Assembly: GCA_016719635.1 (NCBI GenBank)
Contig: JADJYT010000012.1
Coordinates: 1-64,000 of the forward strand
DNA length: 64,000 bases
Reading direction: 5' to 3'
Source of the DNA: Sphingobacteriales bacterium
GTDB taxonomy: Bacteria > Bacteroidota > Bacteroidia > Chitinophagales > JADIYW01
Part shown: one piece after another, positions 8,648 to 17,271 of the stretch
Layout: each line of letters opens with the position of its first letter
Position numbering within the stretch: position 1 is the first letter of the stretch
The notes under the pieces: generated by a model
Databases searched by the model: none
Seen by the model: the letters and a program-made list of their open reading frames with translations, nothing else
Told to the model about the DNA's origin: nothing
Made by a program: the position numbers and the translations under genes

Positions 8648-8908
8648 ATGCACCGCATGCAAGTCAATAAAAATATAGCCATCAGCGATTCGGGTTTTAT
8701 CTTCAATCCATCCTCCGGCGATTCATTTTCCGCCAATCCAATTGGACTTGAAATCATCCGTATCCTTAAAGAGGGTAAACCTAAAGAGGCTGTTTTAGGT
8801 GAATTGCTGGAAAAATATACTGTCGACGCTTCGACCTTAGAAAAGGACGTAAATGATTTCTTACAAATGCTTTCCATGCACCAACTGATTCAATACGATG
8901 AGCAGTAA
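8648..8908 (+). CDS. PqqD-like peptide-binding protein
   Basis: Small protein of 86 residues with the PqqD fold pattern. A beta-rich N-terminus (NKNIAISDSGFIFNPSSGDS, then SFSANPIGLEIIRILKEGK) is followed by a helical C-terminus (ALLGEL-type helix, VDASTLEKDVNDFLQMLSMH). In RiPP pathways PqqD domains bind the leader peptide (RRE) and present it to a modifying enzyme. Here no radical SAM enzyme or precursor peptide is adjacent; the partner is an ATP-grasp protein whose start overlaps its stop by 11 nt. The start may be the second ATG at 8657 (MQVNKN), which leaves a more plausible leader after the predicted promoter. Confidence 0.75.
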   Translation: MHRMQVNKNIAISDSGFIFNPSSGDSFSANPIGLEIIRILKEGKPKEAVLGELLEKYTVDASTLEKDVNDFLQMLSMHQLIQYDEQ

Positions 8909-9950
8909 AAAGAACATAACGGTAGCTGTAACCGGACTTAATAATATCGACAGTCCGGGGCCGGGAATTCCCGTCATCAGGGCATTGAAGGAAAGCACCA
9001 TTTACGAGATTCGGATTATCGGATTGTCTTATGAAACTTTAGAGCCCGGCATTTATATGCACGAACTGGTAGATAAGGTTTATCAGATTCCCATGCCATC
9101 CGCCGGTACCGGCATATTACTGGATCGCTTAAAATACATTAATGGTACAGAAAATATAGATGTGGTCATTCCAAACTTTGATGCAGAACTGCACAATTTC
9201 ATCAAACTATCTCCGACATTAAAAAGCGAGTTGGGCATTGCCACATTTCTGCCAACTTTGGAACAATTCGAATCCAGGCACAAATCCGTATTATTTGAGT
9301 TCGGAGAAAAAAACAATGTAAAAGTACCTTACAGCAAGATGATTTTCAACGCTTCTGAAATACATCAGCTCAAAGATGAATTCACGTACCCTTTGGTGAT
9401 TAAAGGAAAATACTACGACGCCTCCATAGCCGCAACGCCGGAGCAGGCTGTCAATTATTTTTATAAAATCAGCGCTAAATGGGGCCTGCCGATTATTGTT
9501 CAGGAATTTGTTTCAGGCAATGAGGTGAACGTAACGGCAATCGGAGACGGCAACGGGAAATGTATCGGTGCAATACCGATGCGAAAACTCTATATCACCG
9601 ATAAAGGCAAAGCCTGGGCAGGAGTTTCACTGGATGATGAAGAGTTAATAAAGATCACCAACCGCGTTATAGGCAACTCGAAATGGAGAGGTGGCTGTGA
9701 ATTGGAATTTATCAAAACGAACGACAATAGATATTACTTATTGGAAATGAACCCCAGATTCCCGGCATGGGTGTATTTATCCGTAGGCTGCGGACAAAAC
9801 CATCCGGAAGCGCTGGTGCAGATGGCATTGGGTGAGCAGTTAAATCCCTTCACCTCATTCGAAAAAGGGAAACTGTTTATCCGCTATTCGTATGACCTGA
9901 TTGTCAACTTATCAGAATTTGAAAAAATCTCCACCATAGGTGAACTATAA
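8898..9950 (+). CDS. ATP-grasp ligase (carbamoyl-phosphate-synthase L-chain/PylC-like)
   Basis: A 350-residue cytoplasmic ATP-dependent carboxylate ligase. An N-terminal Rossmann-like pre-ATP domain (TVAVTGLNNI, then VIPNFDAELHN around residues 90-100) precedes the ATP-grasp fold. That fold has the adenine-binding lysine segment YPLVIKGKY near residue 167, the IVQEFVSGNEVNVTA strand and the Mg-binding CELEFIK ... LLEMNPRFPAW near 270-290. Such enzymes join a carboxylate to an amine through an acyl phosphate. The substrate is not readable. Overlap with the PqqD-like gene and close spacing to the decarboxylase suggest they act on the same molecule. Confidence 0.85.
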   Translation: MSSKKNITVAVTGLNNIDSPGPGIPVIRALKESTIYEIRIIGLSYETLEPGIYMHELVDKVYQIPMPSAGTGILLDRLKYINGTENIDVVIPNFDAELHNFIKLSPTLKSELGIATFLPTLEQFESRHKSVLFEFGEKNNVKVPYSKMIFNASEIHQLKDEFTYPLVIKGKYYDASIAATPEQAVNYFYKISAKWGLPIIVQEFVSGNEVNVTAIGDGNGKCIGAIPMRKLYITDKGKAWAGVSLDDEELIKITNRVIGNSKWRGGCELEFIKTNDNRYYLLEMNPRFPAWVYLSVGCGQNHPEALVQMALGEQLNPFTSFEKGKLFIRYSYDLIVNLSEFEKISTIGEL

Positions 9951-9974
9951 TAAATCAATTGTAAAAAAGTACTC

Positions 9975-11342
9975 ATGACAAAGCAGCACTATGAACGACC
10001 GTATATTCAAAAACTGAATACCGGCACTATGAATAAGTTTGGCAATCGTACCGAATTCAATCCGGTAACTCAGATTGACGGCGTTCCTGTAAAACGAATT
10101 ATGGAAGAACATGGATCCCCGTGTTTCGTATTTTCCGAACGCACCATTCGCAAAACCTACCAGGATGCGGTAAGAGCTTTCAAGACGCGCTATCCGAAAG
10201 TGCAGTTTGCATGGAGCTACAAGACCAATTACCTCAATGCTGTCTGCAACATATTCCATCAGGAAGGCTCGTGGGCGGAAGTCGTTTCTATATTTGAATA
10301 TGAGAAAGCCATCCAAAACGGAGTACCCGGAACGAAAATCATTTTCAACGGCCCTGAAAAATCAGCTGCTGATTTGCGTACAGCCGTAGAAAATAACTCC
10401 ATGATTCATATTGACCATCTGGACGAATTATATGAGCTGATGGATGTGCTCAAATCCATGCAGAAAAAAGCAAGGGTTGCCATCCGAATCAATATGGACA
10501 CAGGTGTTTATCCTATGTGGGACAGGTTTGGATTCAACTATGAAAACGGACAAGCCTGGAGTGTTATCAATAAAATCATGTCACACGATGAGATGGAACT
10601 CGTTGGTTTGCATTGCCATATCGGAACCTATATGTTATCTGCCAATGCCTATTCTGTAGCAGCCTGGAAATTGTGTGACCTCGCCATGAACATCAGGCAG
10701 AAATGGAGCAAGGTCATCCAGTACCTTGATATGGGAGGGGGATTTTGTTCTGCCAATACCCTGAAAGGTTCCTATTTACAAGGTGCAGACGTCATCCCCA
10801 CATTTGATGACTATGCAGAAGCCATTACGACAACCATTTTAAATTTTGGCTTCAGCAAACAGGATTTACCGACATTATTTTTAGAAACCGGCAGAGCATT
10901 GATAGATGATGCGGGATATCTGCTGGGTTCGGTTGTTGCCACCAAACGATTGAGTGACGGGCGCAGGGCGACCATCATGAACTTTGGCGTAAACCTTCTA
11001 TTTACCTCCTTCTGGTACAATCACAAGATATCTCCCGCGCAGGAATTCTCGGCACATTCGGAAGAGATGGTGGTATACGGCCCCCTTTGCATGAATATCG
11101 ACTGCATCCGTGAGAATGTAAGCTTGCCGCTGCTGAATAAGAATGATGACGTGGTGGTGCATCGCGTAGGCGCTTACAATGTAACGCAATGGATGCAGTT
11201 CATACACATGCGTCCGAGAGTGGTATTGATTGATATGAGCGGGAAGGTGCATCTCATCAGAGACAGAGAAACAACGGACACCATGAATTCATTGGAAAGC
11301 ATACCCAAACATTTAGTCAATAATGTACTGAAAGCAGCGTAG
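9975..11342 (+). CDS. Fold-type III PLP-dependent decarboxylase (DapDC/ornithine-decarboxylase-like)
   Basis: A 455-residue decarboxylase. It has an alanine-racemase-type barrel with the PLP lysine Lys83 (AWSYKTNY), GLHCHIGTY (His215), the glycine-rich phosphate loop DMGGGF (252-257) and LETGRALIDDAG (304-314). The C-terminal sheet domain carries YGPLCMNID with Cys372, and GAYNVTQWM with Tyr401. Diaminopimelate decarboxylases usually have an acidic residue after the cysteine (CESxD); here it is CMNID, so the substrate may differ. The first 25 residues are a tail outside the fold containing YERPYIQKLNTG, which resembles the YxxPxL leader motif bound by PqqD/RRE domains. If translation instead starts at the ATG at 10029 the tail is lost. 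Confidence 0.87.
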   Translation: MTKQHYERPYIQKLNTGTMNKFGNRTEFNPVTQIDGVPVKRIMEEHGSPCFVFSERTIRKTYQDAVRAFKTRYPKVQFAWSYKTNYLNAVCNIFHQEGSWAEVVSIFEYEKAIQNGVPGTKIIFNGPEKSAADLRTAVENNSMIHIDHLDELYELMDVLKSMQKKARVAIRINMDTGVYPMWDRFGFNYENGQAWSVINKIMSHDEMELVGLHCHIGTYMLSANAYSVAAWKLCDLAMNIRQKWSKVIQYLDMGGGFCSANTLKGSYLQGADVIPTFDDYAEAITTTILNFGFSKQDLPTLFLETGRALIDDAGYLLGSVVATKRLSDGRRATIMNFGVNLLFTSFWYNHKISPAQEFSAHSEEMVVYGPLCMNIDCIRENVSLPLLNKNDDVVVHRVGAYNVTQWMQFIHMRPRVVLIDMSGKVHLIRDRETTDTMNSLESIPKHLVNNVLKAA

Positions 11343-11360
11343 TCATCTTTTCGATTTTAT

Positions 11361-13535
11361 ATGCAGCAACCACAAAACATATTGAAATTCTGGACAGACA
11401 GCCTGCTGTACAGTTACAGCCAGTTGTTTTTTTCATTGAACAAACCATTTGCTTTTATCATCTTAGCCGTCACTTTTTTTGATATCAAAATCGGTGCATC
11501 AGGGTTTGCGGCCGTTGTATTAATCAATATTCTCGCTTTACTGTTCGGATTAAATAAAGAATCCATACGACAGGGGCTGTATGGGTTTAATGCCTTATTA
11601 TTGGGCATTGCGCTTGGTTTCACCTATCAGTTTTCCAGTAGTTTCGGTATTCTCTTTCTTTTTTCTGTGCTGCTTCTGCTGGTAATAACGGTTGGCATAA
11701 ACGGCTTCTTTGAAAAAAATAATCTTCCGTATCTGGTCTTTCCATTTCTATTTACCTTCTGGATCATTTCCCTGGCAGGTGTAAATTTTAAAAATCTTCA
11801 GTTTGACACCAACCACCTGTACAATCTTTATGACACGTCAAATCTTTTAAACCGTTTTGCTCATTCGCTGGATACGATAAGACTACCTGCCTTTTTAGCG
11901 GTCTATTTTAAAACTCTGGATGGCATCTTCTTTCAGAGCAGCACCTTAGGAGGAGTCCTTATCAGTATCGGGTTGCTGATTCACTCCCGCATCACCTTTA
12001 CACTCAGCATCATCGGTTTCATTTCCGCTTATGCATTTTTTAAGTTTTTCGGAGCTGATACTGACTTCCTGAGCTATTATCTCGTTGGGTCCAACTTTAT
12101 CTTAATGGCCATAGCCATTGGTGGTTTCTTTATAGTGCCGAACATTTTCAGTTACCTGATGGTAGTATTATTAACCCCCATACTTATTCTATTGTTGTTC
12201 TGTTTTGGCAAACTGGTGAGCGTCGTGCAGCTCAGCGGATATACGATTTCATTCAGTATTCTCGTAACGATGTTCTTATATTTTCTGCATCAGCGGTGGC
12301 TGCAAAGATATTTACACCTTGTTACCATCCAGTATTACTCTGCAGAAAAGACGATTTACAAATACCTGAGTTCTTCCAGCCGTTTTGACAACAAACAACC
12401 ATTAAAGATGGCATTGCCGTTTTGGGGAACCTGGAAAGTAAGTCAGGGATACGATGGCACCATCACCCATCTCGGAGACTGGAGTAAAGCATTGGATTTT
12501 GTCATAGAAGATGAACAAGGCAAAACCTTCAATAACGATGGTACAAAAAGGGAATATTTCTATTGTTATAACAAACCCGTTTTAGCTCCAATGGACGGCT
12601 ATGTGCATACGATCATCAATACGGTGGATGACAACGACATATCCGATGTGAATACCAGCAAAAACTGGGGAAACACCATCATCATAAGTCATGCAGAAGG
12701 ATTATTTTCTCAAATCAGCCACATTAAGAAAGATTCCTTCAAAGTAAACAGCGGCGACTATGTCACCAAAGGAACCATGCTCGCCGCCTGCGGAAATTCC
12801 GGCCGTTCACCGGAGCCTCATATTCATTTCCAACTTCAATCGACACCCAAATCAGGGGAAAAGACTCTGCATTATCCGGTTGCCTATTTTATAGAAACAA
12901 AGAATAATAAATCCTATTTAAAGATTTCAGAAGTTCCTGCACAAGATTCGTACATCAGCAATGTGGAGACAACCCCCCTATTGGAAAATGCATTTGGTCT
13001 GACTCCGGGAAAGAGACTATCATTTATTGAACAGGATACAAAAAATAAAACCGAGTGGGAAGTGTTTACAGATGCCTGGAACAGGTCCTATCTTTATTGC
13101 GCACAGTCAAAATCGTATGCCTATTTCACCAACGACGAAACAATGTTTTATTTTTACGATTTTGAGGGCGATAAAGATTCCTTATTGTTTTATTTTTACC
13201 TTGCATTTTATCGCGTCCTATTAGGATACTATCCGGATATACAAACAAACGATCAACTACCGCTCATTCATTTTAACAACAAGGCTGTGACGTTTATCCA
13301 GGACTTTTTTGCACCCTTCTATCTCTTTACAAAAGCCAGCTACCAATCCAATTTTATATTTGCAGACAATACCTACGCTCCTGAGATTATTGAAATGAAG
13401 TCAAAAGTGACCGCTTCGGTCTTCAATACCAGATTGAATGAAATCCAATTTGATATAATCCTGAAAGATAATCAGATCCATCAATTTTCCATTCAGCAGA
13501 CTAACCATAAAAAACTATATCTATGCGAGCATTGA
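11361..13535 (+). CDS. Urea-transporter-like membrane domain fused to an M23 metallopeptidase domain
   Basis: A 724-residue two-domain protein. Residues 1-320 form about ten membrane helices with the urea-transporter repeat signature: GLYGFNALLLGIALGF in the first half and YYLVGSNFILMAIAIGGFF in the second. A soluble region follows. Residues 350-520 are a LytM/M23 domain: WKVSQGYDG, THLGDWSKALDF (His370, Asp379), NWGNTIIISH, ACGNSGRSPEPHIHF (His487-x-His489). The rest is beta-rich and unassigned. M23 enzymes cut peptidoglycan cross-links or carry substrates; the UT fold is a passive channel for urea or small amides. The stop overlaps the next start by 13 nt. Confidence 0.85.
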   Translation: MQQPQNILKFWTDSLLYSYSQLFFSLNKPFAFIILAVTFFDIKIGASGFAAVVLINILALLFGLNKESIRQGLYGFNALLLGIALGFTYQFSSSFGILFLFSVLLLLVITVGINGFFEKNNLPYLVFPFLFTFWIISLAGVNFKNLQFDTNHLYNLYDTSNLLNRFAHSLDTIRLPAFLAVYFKTLDGIFFQSSTLGGVLISIGLLIHSRITFTLSIIGFISAYAFFKFFGADTDFLSYYLVGSNFILMAIAIGGFFIVPNIFSYLMVVLLTPILILLLFCFGKLVSVVQLSGYTISFSILVTMFLYFLHQRWLQRYLHLVTIQYYSAEKTIYKYLSSSSRFDNKQPLKMALPFWGTWKVSQGYDGTITHLGDWSKALDFVIEDEQGKTFNNDGTKREYFYCYNKPVLAPMDGYVHTIINTVDDNDISDVNTSKNWGNTIIISHAEGLFSQISHIKKDSFKVNSGDYVTKGTMLAACGNSGRSPEPHIHFQLQSTPKSGEKTLHYPVAYFIETKNNKSYLKISEVPAQDSYISNVETTPLLENAFGLTPGKRLSFIEQDTKNKTEWEVFTDAWNRSYLYCAQSKSYAYFTNDETMFYFYDFEGDKDSLLFYFYLAFYRVLLGYYPDIQTNDQLPLIHFNNKAVTFIQDFFAPFYLFTKASYQSNFIFADNTYAPEIIEMKSKVTASVFNTRLNEIQFDIILKDNQIHQFSIQQTNHKKLYLCEH

Positions 13536-14878
13536 TGTTCACTCTCTTTCTTTTTGCCTTCAGCTGTCTTCAATTGACGGCACAAGAAAGCCTGCACAAA
13601 GATGAAGTTGACAGGATCTCTTTTGAACAGTTTCAAAAGAAGCAGTTTAAAGAGCTGAAAACGACATTAAAACAGGCGCTGGAAAACAAGATTGACTTTT
13701 ATTACCTGCGGCTTCGGGCAGGAATCCTTGCTTATGACAACAAGAACTATGAGTATGCCATACCGCAATTCAGACAGACACTCGAATTTTTCCCAAGCGA
13801 TACCTTGTCAAAAGAGTATCTGTATTATGCTTATTTATTTTCCGACAGGAAAGAAACCGCGCATGACTTTGCCTCCAAACAAACAGAAAGCTTCCAGCGC
13901 AAGGTTGGCTATAAGAAGAAACCGTTTGATTTTGTAGGTATTGACGGAGGTGCCATGATAACGAGTAATATCACATCCAACAGGGGTAAGATTTTCAAAA
14001 CAGATGCGGTGTTAGGAAAGTCGGAACGTACCTTAAATGGGAATTTATTTTTCGGAGATTTTTTCTTCCAGAATACCGTTAAGAACAGACTGCACATCAA
14101 CAATTCATTTTCGTTCTTTTATACGCAGGCCTTATATGAAATTGAAGTCTTATTGCCTTTTAACAGATTTAAGGCAAAAAGCGAATTTAACAACCTGAAT
14201 TTTCAATATAACTTCGGACTCTCCTATACGACCCAAAAGGAATGGACAATTGCAGCCGGCTTTGGATTTTACAGAATTAAAGGAAATACATTCACCGCTG
14301 TTGAACCGGATACTATAAACAACCGGATACCAATCATCAGTGACACTACTGCCATCAATTCATTCTTAGGTTCAGTAACCGTCAGCAAGCGCTGCAAACA
14401 TGTGCAGCCGTACATTCAGTTGTCGGGTTCTAACCTGAATAACGTAACGCAATTACAGGCGGAAGCCGGATTAACATATTATCCTTTGGGTAATTATACT
14501 TTCTACGGCAAGACGTCCGGCACTTATTTAAGGAATGGCTCACAAAATCAATATGTCATCGGTCAAAAAATAGGATTTAAAGTATTAAATTGGTGGTGGA
14601 ATGAGCTTAACTTTAATTATGGCAATACGATGATTAATTATATCAGCAACAACGGGTTCTTAACCTATAATACTTCAGATCCGATTAAGCTACTTGCCGG
14701 TATTAACTTTAATTTTTATATCAAGAAACATTTTCAGTTGGGGCTCGAATATAATTTTCAGCATAGAGAACGGACTACCCAATTTTACATAAAAGAATTG
14801 GCCGGTCTTGTTGTTAACAGTCAACCGTCAAATTATTTTAATCACTCAATAAAAACAAGTTTACTATGGAATTTCTAA
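13523..14878 (+). CDS. Outer-membrane beta-barrel protein with N-terminal TPR-like repeats (YaiO-like)
   Basis: A 451-residue exported protein. A signal peptide (MRALMFTLFLFAFSCLQLTAQ) precedes a helical TPR-like stretch at about 25-130 (FDYYLRLRAGILAYDNKNYE-type helices, YEYAIPQFRQTLEFFP). From residue 145 the sequence has alternating aromatic and polar beta-strands to the end, finishing with the aromatic SLLWNF expected of an outer-membrane barrel. The TPR-plus-barrel layout resembles YaiO-type proteins, whose function is unknown. It is coupled to genes on both sides by 13-nt overlaps, so it probably works in the envelope with the UT-M23 fusion. Confidence 0.75.
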   Translation: MRALMFTLFLFAFSCLQLTAQESLHKDEVDRISFEQFQKKQFKELKTTLKQALENKIDFYYLRLRAGILAYDNKNYEYAIPQFRQTLEFFPSDTLSKEYLYYAYLFSDRKETAHDFASKQTESFQRKVGYKKKPFDFVGIDGGAMITSNITSNRGKIFKTDAVLGKSERTLNGNLFFGDFFFQNTVKNRLHINNSFSFFYTQALYEIEVLLPFNRFKAKSEFNNLNFQYNFGLSYTTQKEWTIAAGFGFYRIKGNTFTAVEPDTINNRIPIISDTTAINSFLGSVTVSKRCKHVQPYIQLSGSNLNNVTQLQAEAGLTYYPLGNYTFYGKTSGTYLRNGSQNQYVIGQKIGFKVLNWWWNELNFNYGNTMINYISNNGFLTYNTSDPIKLLAGINFNFYIKKHFQLGLEYNFQHRERTTQFYIKELAGLVVNSQPSNYFNHSIKTSLLWNF

Positions 14879-15483
14879 AAAGAACCATGTTCGTGTTGAT
14901 ATGTTTTATTTCTGTCAACACCTTTGCGGAGGACAGCAAGACCCTGCTAGATGCATTTCAGAAGAGTATTGCCTTTGAAAACAAACAGGATTATACCAAT
15001 GCCGTTGATGTGTTGAAACCATTGGCAACATCTACAAATTATGAAGCGAATGTACGATTGGGATGGCTGTATTATTCAGCCGGAAAACACAATGAATCCG
15101 TTACGTATTACACAAAAGCGATAGCTTTAAGACCTGCGGCAACTGAGCCGCTCTGGGGAATCACCTATCCCCTGGCGGAACTGAAGAAGTGGACGGACTT
15201 ACAGGGCGTATATCAGAAAATCATTTCATTGGACCCCAAAAACACGACCGCCAATTATCGTTTAGGGTTAAGTGCTTACTATGGTAAAGACTATACCGTT
15301 GCCAAAAAATATTTTGATATTGTACTGTCATTATATCCGTTGGATTACAACACACTCCTCATGAGTGCGTGGACGACCTACTTTCTGGAAAAGATAGCGG
15401 ATGCAAAAACGCTGTTTAACAGAGTACTGATGGTCATGCCCGGAGACAAATCCGCTACAGACGGATTAGCACTGATAAAATAA
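14866..15483 (+). CDS. Periplasmic TPR-repeat protein
   Basis: A 205-residue exported protein: signal peptide MEFLKRTMFVLICFISVNTFA, then about four tetratricopeptide units. Examples are ANVRLGWLYYSAGKHNESVT, TEPLWGITYPLAELKKWTDL, TTANYRLGLSAYYGKDYTVA and LLMSAWTTYFLEKIADA. TPR proteins are scaffolds, here probably for the barrel or peptidase encoded upstream. It is the last gene of the operon and is followed 26 nt later by a terminator hairpin. Its start overlaps the barrel gene by 13 nt. Confidence 0.8.
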   Translation: MEFLKRTMFVLICFISVNTFAEDSKTLLDAFQKSIAFENKQDYTNAVDVLKPLATSTNYEANVRLGWLYYSAGKHNESVTYYTKAIALRPAATEPLWGITYPLAELKKWTDLQGVYQKIISLDPKNTTANYRLGLSAYYGKDYTVAKKYFDIVLSLYPLDYNTLLMSAWTTYFLEKIADAKTLFNRVLMVMPGDKSATDGLALIK

Positions 15484-15508
15484 AAATACAAACGTCCAAA
15501 CATACAGA

Positions 15509-15535
15509 AGCTACGCGAAACTGCGTGGCTTTTTT
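15509..15535 (+). terminator. Rho-independent terminator of the PqqD/ATP-grasp operon
   Basis: AGCTACGC at 15509-15516 pairs with GCGTGGCT at 15523-15530 (one G:T), with a 6-nt loop and a T run to 15535. It lies 26 nt after the TPR gene stop. Confidence 0.85.
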
Positions 15536-15576
15536 AATGAATCGATTTTGTCAGCATATCTGTGATTCGTTAAAAT

Positions 15577-15604
15577 AAAAAAAGCTACACCATTGCGGTG
15601 TAGC
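15577..15604 (-). terminator. Rho-independent terminator of the dcw operon
   Basis: On the minus strand, 15604-15597 pairs with 15591-15584 (GCTACACC, 8 perfect bp) with a 5-nt loop and a seven-U tract (A run at 15577-15583 on plus). It lies 35 nt downstream of the ftsZ stop. Confidence 0.88.
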
Positions 15605-15638
15605 CAATCTGGGGAACAGATAATTAAGCCAAAGCGGC

Positions 15639-17249
15639 CTAATCTAAGGTAATATCTTTCATAGCATTGGGGCGTATCTCAATCTTGCTCGGATCTTCGC
15701 TGTTGTTATAAATCATATAGTTGGAAAAATCAGACTGGTCGGACGGCAGACTGTTATCCAACTCCATGCCGTATCGTTTGTATGCAGGTTCTTTCTCCAA
15801 TTCGTATAAACTGATATGATGCTTTTGCATATCCAAAGTTATACGTTTTTTTATTAAATCCCGTTCTAAAGCCTGGTCATCCATGGGTTCTTCTGATTTT
15901 TTATCAGAAGTCTCAAACAGGGAAAACTGCATTTCCGTAGAGGCAGCTTTCGCATACTCCGTTTCTTCCATTTCCTGTACCAGATGCATTCTCGGTTTAT
16001 CCACTATTTGAATGTCTGATTCCGGAGCGGTCAGATTGATTTCAAACTCAATCTCATTATCTCTTACAACTTCCTGTTCCATCTGAGGTGTAAAGACGTC
16101 CTCCTTCTGCTCGTTGATTTTTGCAACTAATGGATTGACTGCAACTTCAGTCTCCGGATTTTTCTGATCCACTGAAGAATCCATGTCTCCCTTATGCACC
16201 ACATTTGCCGTTTCTTCTGATGCCTTTGTTTGCAGGGTATAGACCACTTTTTCCTGTTGCTGACGCTGTACGTGTTTACGCTCTCGGCTTACTTCGCCTG
16301 TCTGGAAGCCGGTTGCAACCAGGGTAATAGCGATATCATCTCCCAACTCCTCATCTTTACAAACCCCCCAAATGATTTCACAGTCTGTCTGTGTCTGCGC
16401 CTGAACGCAATCCGTAATCATATCCAGTTCCCGCATTTTAATACCGGTTCCGTATGTGATATACAAGACAACACCTTTGGCTCCAAAGATATCCGCATCC
16501 TCCAAAAGTGGGGAATTCATGGCTTCCTGAATAGCCTGTGATGCCCTGTTTTCGCCGGTTCCCTTGCCAATACCGATAATGGCCACTCCGCTGTTGGACA
16601 TTACCCTTCGAACGTCATTGAAGTCAACATTTATCTTTCCGGGCTTGGTGATGATCTCCGTTATCCCTTTAGCCGCAGTGGTTAAGATATCATCTGCTTT
16701 TGAGAAAGCTTCGTCAATATCCAGATCCGGGAAGATATCGTACAATTTATTATTAGATACAACTATCAGCGCATCTACATTTTCTTTCATATTCTGGATG
16801 CCTCTTTCCGCCTTATCACGTTTAGGTTTCCCTTCGTTGGAGAATGGAATTGTAACGATACCCACCGTCAGGATGCCTAATTCTTTTGCAATCTTCGCTA
16901 CAATTGGCGCTCCGCCTGTACCCGTTCCGCCTCCCATACCGGCAGTCACAAATACCATTTTGGTATTATTGGAAAGATACATTCTGATTTCTTCTTCAGC
17001 TTCCAGTGCAGCTCGGCGTCCTTCTTCAGGATCCGCTCCTGCTCCTAATCCTTCTAGTAAATTGGTACCAAGTTGAATCTTTGAAGGAACCGGACTCTTC
17101 AATAAATCCTGCTTATCTGTATTGCAGACACCAAAGTTTACGCCGGGAATACCCTGCTCGTACATATAATTGACGGCATTACAGCCTCCACCACCAACTC
17201 CCAGTACCTTGATGATAGAGTTATTTTCGCTGAACATTTCAAATTCCAT
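15639..17249 (-). CDS. ftsZ: Cell division GTPase FtsZ
   Basis: Polymerising tubulin homologue that forms the Z ring. GTP-binding motifs are present: VLGVGGGGCNAVNYM at 15-29, the T3/T4 region and the tubulin signature AGMGGGTGTGGAP at 103-115, and NVDFNDVRRVM for the T7 loop. The protein is 536 residues, long because of a roughly 200-residue acidic, low-complexity C-terminal extension. The usual end motif (DIPAFLR type) is not seen. The end reads FSNYMIYNNSED followed by 17 more residues, partly like the NSYLHDNVD end I recall from other Bacteroidota FtsZ. It is the last gene of the dcw operon, 22 nt after ftsA. Confidence 0.97.
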   Translation of the reverse strand: MEFEMFSENNSIIKVLGVGGGGCNAVNYMYEQGIPGVNFGVCNTDKQDLLKSPVPSKIQLGTNLLEGLGAGADPEEGRRAALEAEEEIRMYLSNNTKMVFVTAGMGGGTGTGGAPIVAKIAKELGILTVGIVTIPFSNEGKPKRDKAERGIQNMKENVDALIVVSNNKLYDIFPDLDIDEAFSKADDILTTAAKGITEIITKPGKINVDFNDVRRVMSNSGVAIIGIGKGTGENRASQAIQEAMNSPLLEDADIFGAKGVVLYITYGTGIKMRELDMITDCVQAQTQTDCEIIWGVCKDEELGDDIAITLVATGFQTGEVSRERKHVQRQQQEKVVYTLQTKASEETANVVHKGDMDSSVDQKNPETEVAVNPLVAKINEQKEDVFTPQMEQEVVRDNEIEFEINLTAPESDIQIVDKPRMHLVQEMEETEYAKAASTEMQFSLFETSDKKSEEPMDDQALERDLIKKRITLDMQKHHISLYELEKEPAYKRYGMELDNSLPSDQSDFSNYMIYNNSEDPSKIEIRPNAMKDITLD

Positions 17250-17271
17250 GACTATATATTTTTATGGTTTA

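Noticed and set aside
16564..17076. 170-residue plus-strand open frame opposite ftsZ
   Set aside because: Shadow of the ftsZ coding frame; low-complexity hydrophobic composition produced by reverse-complement codons.
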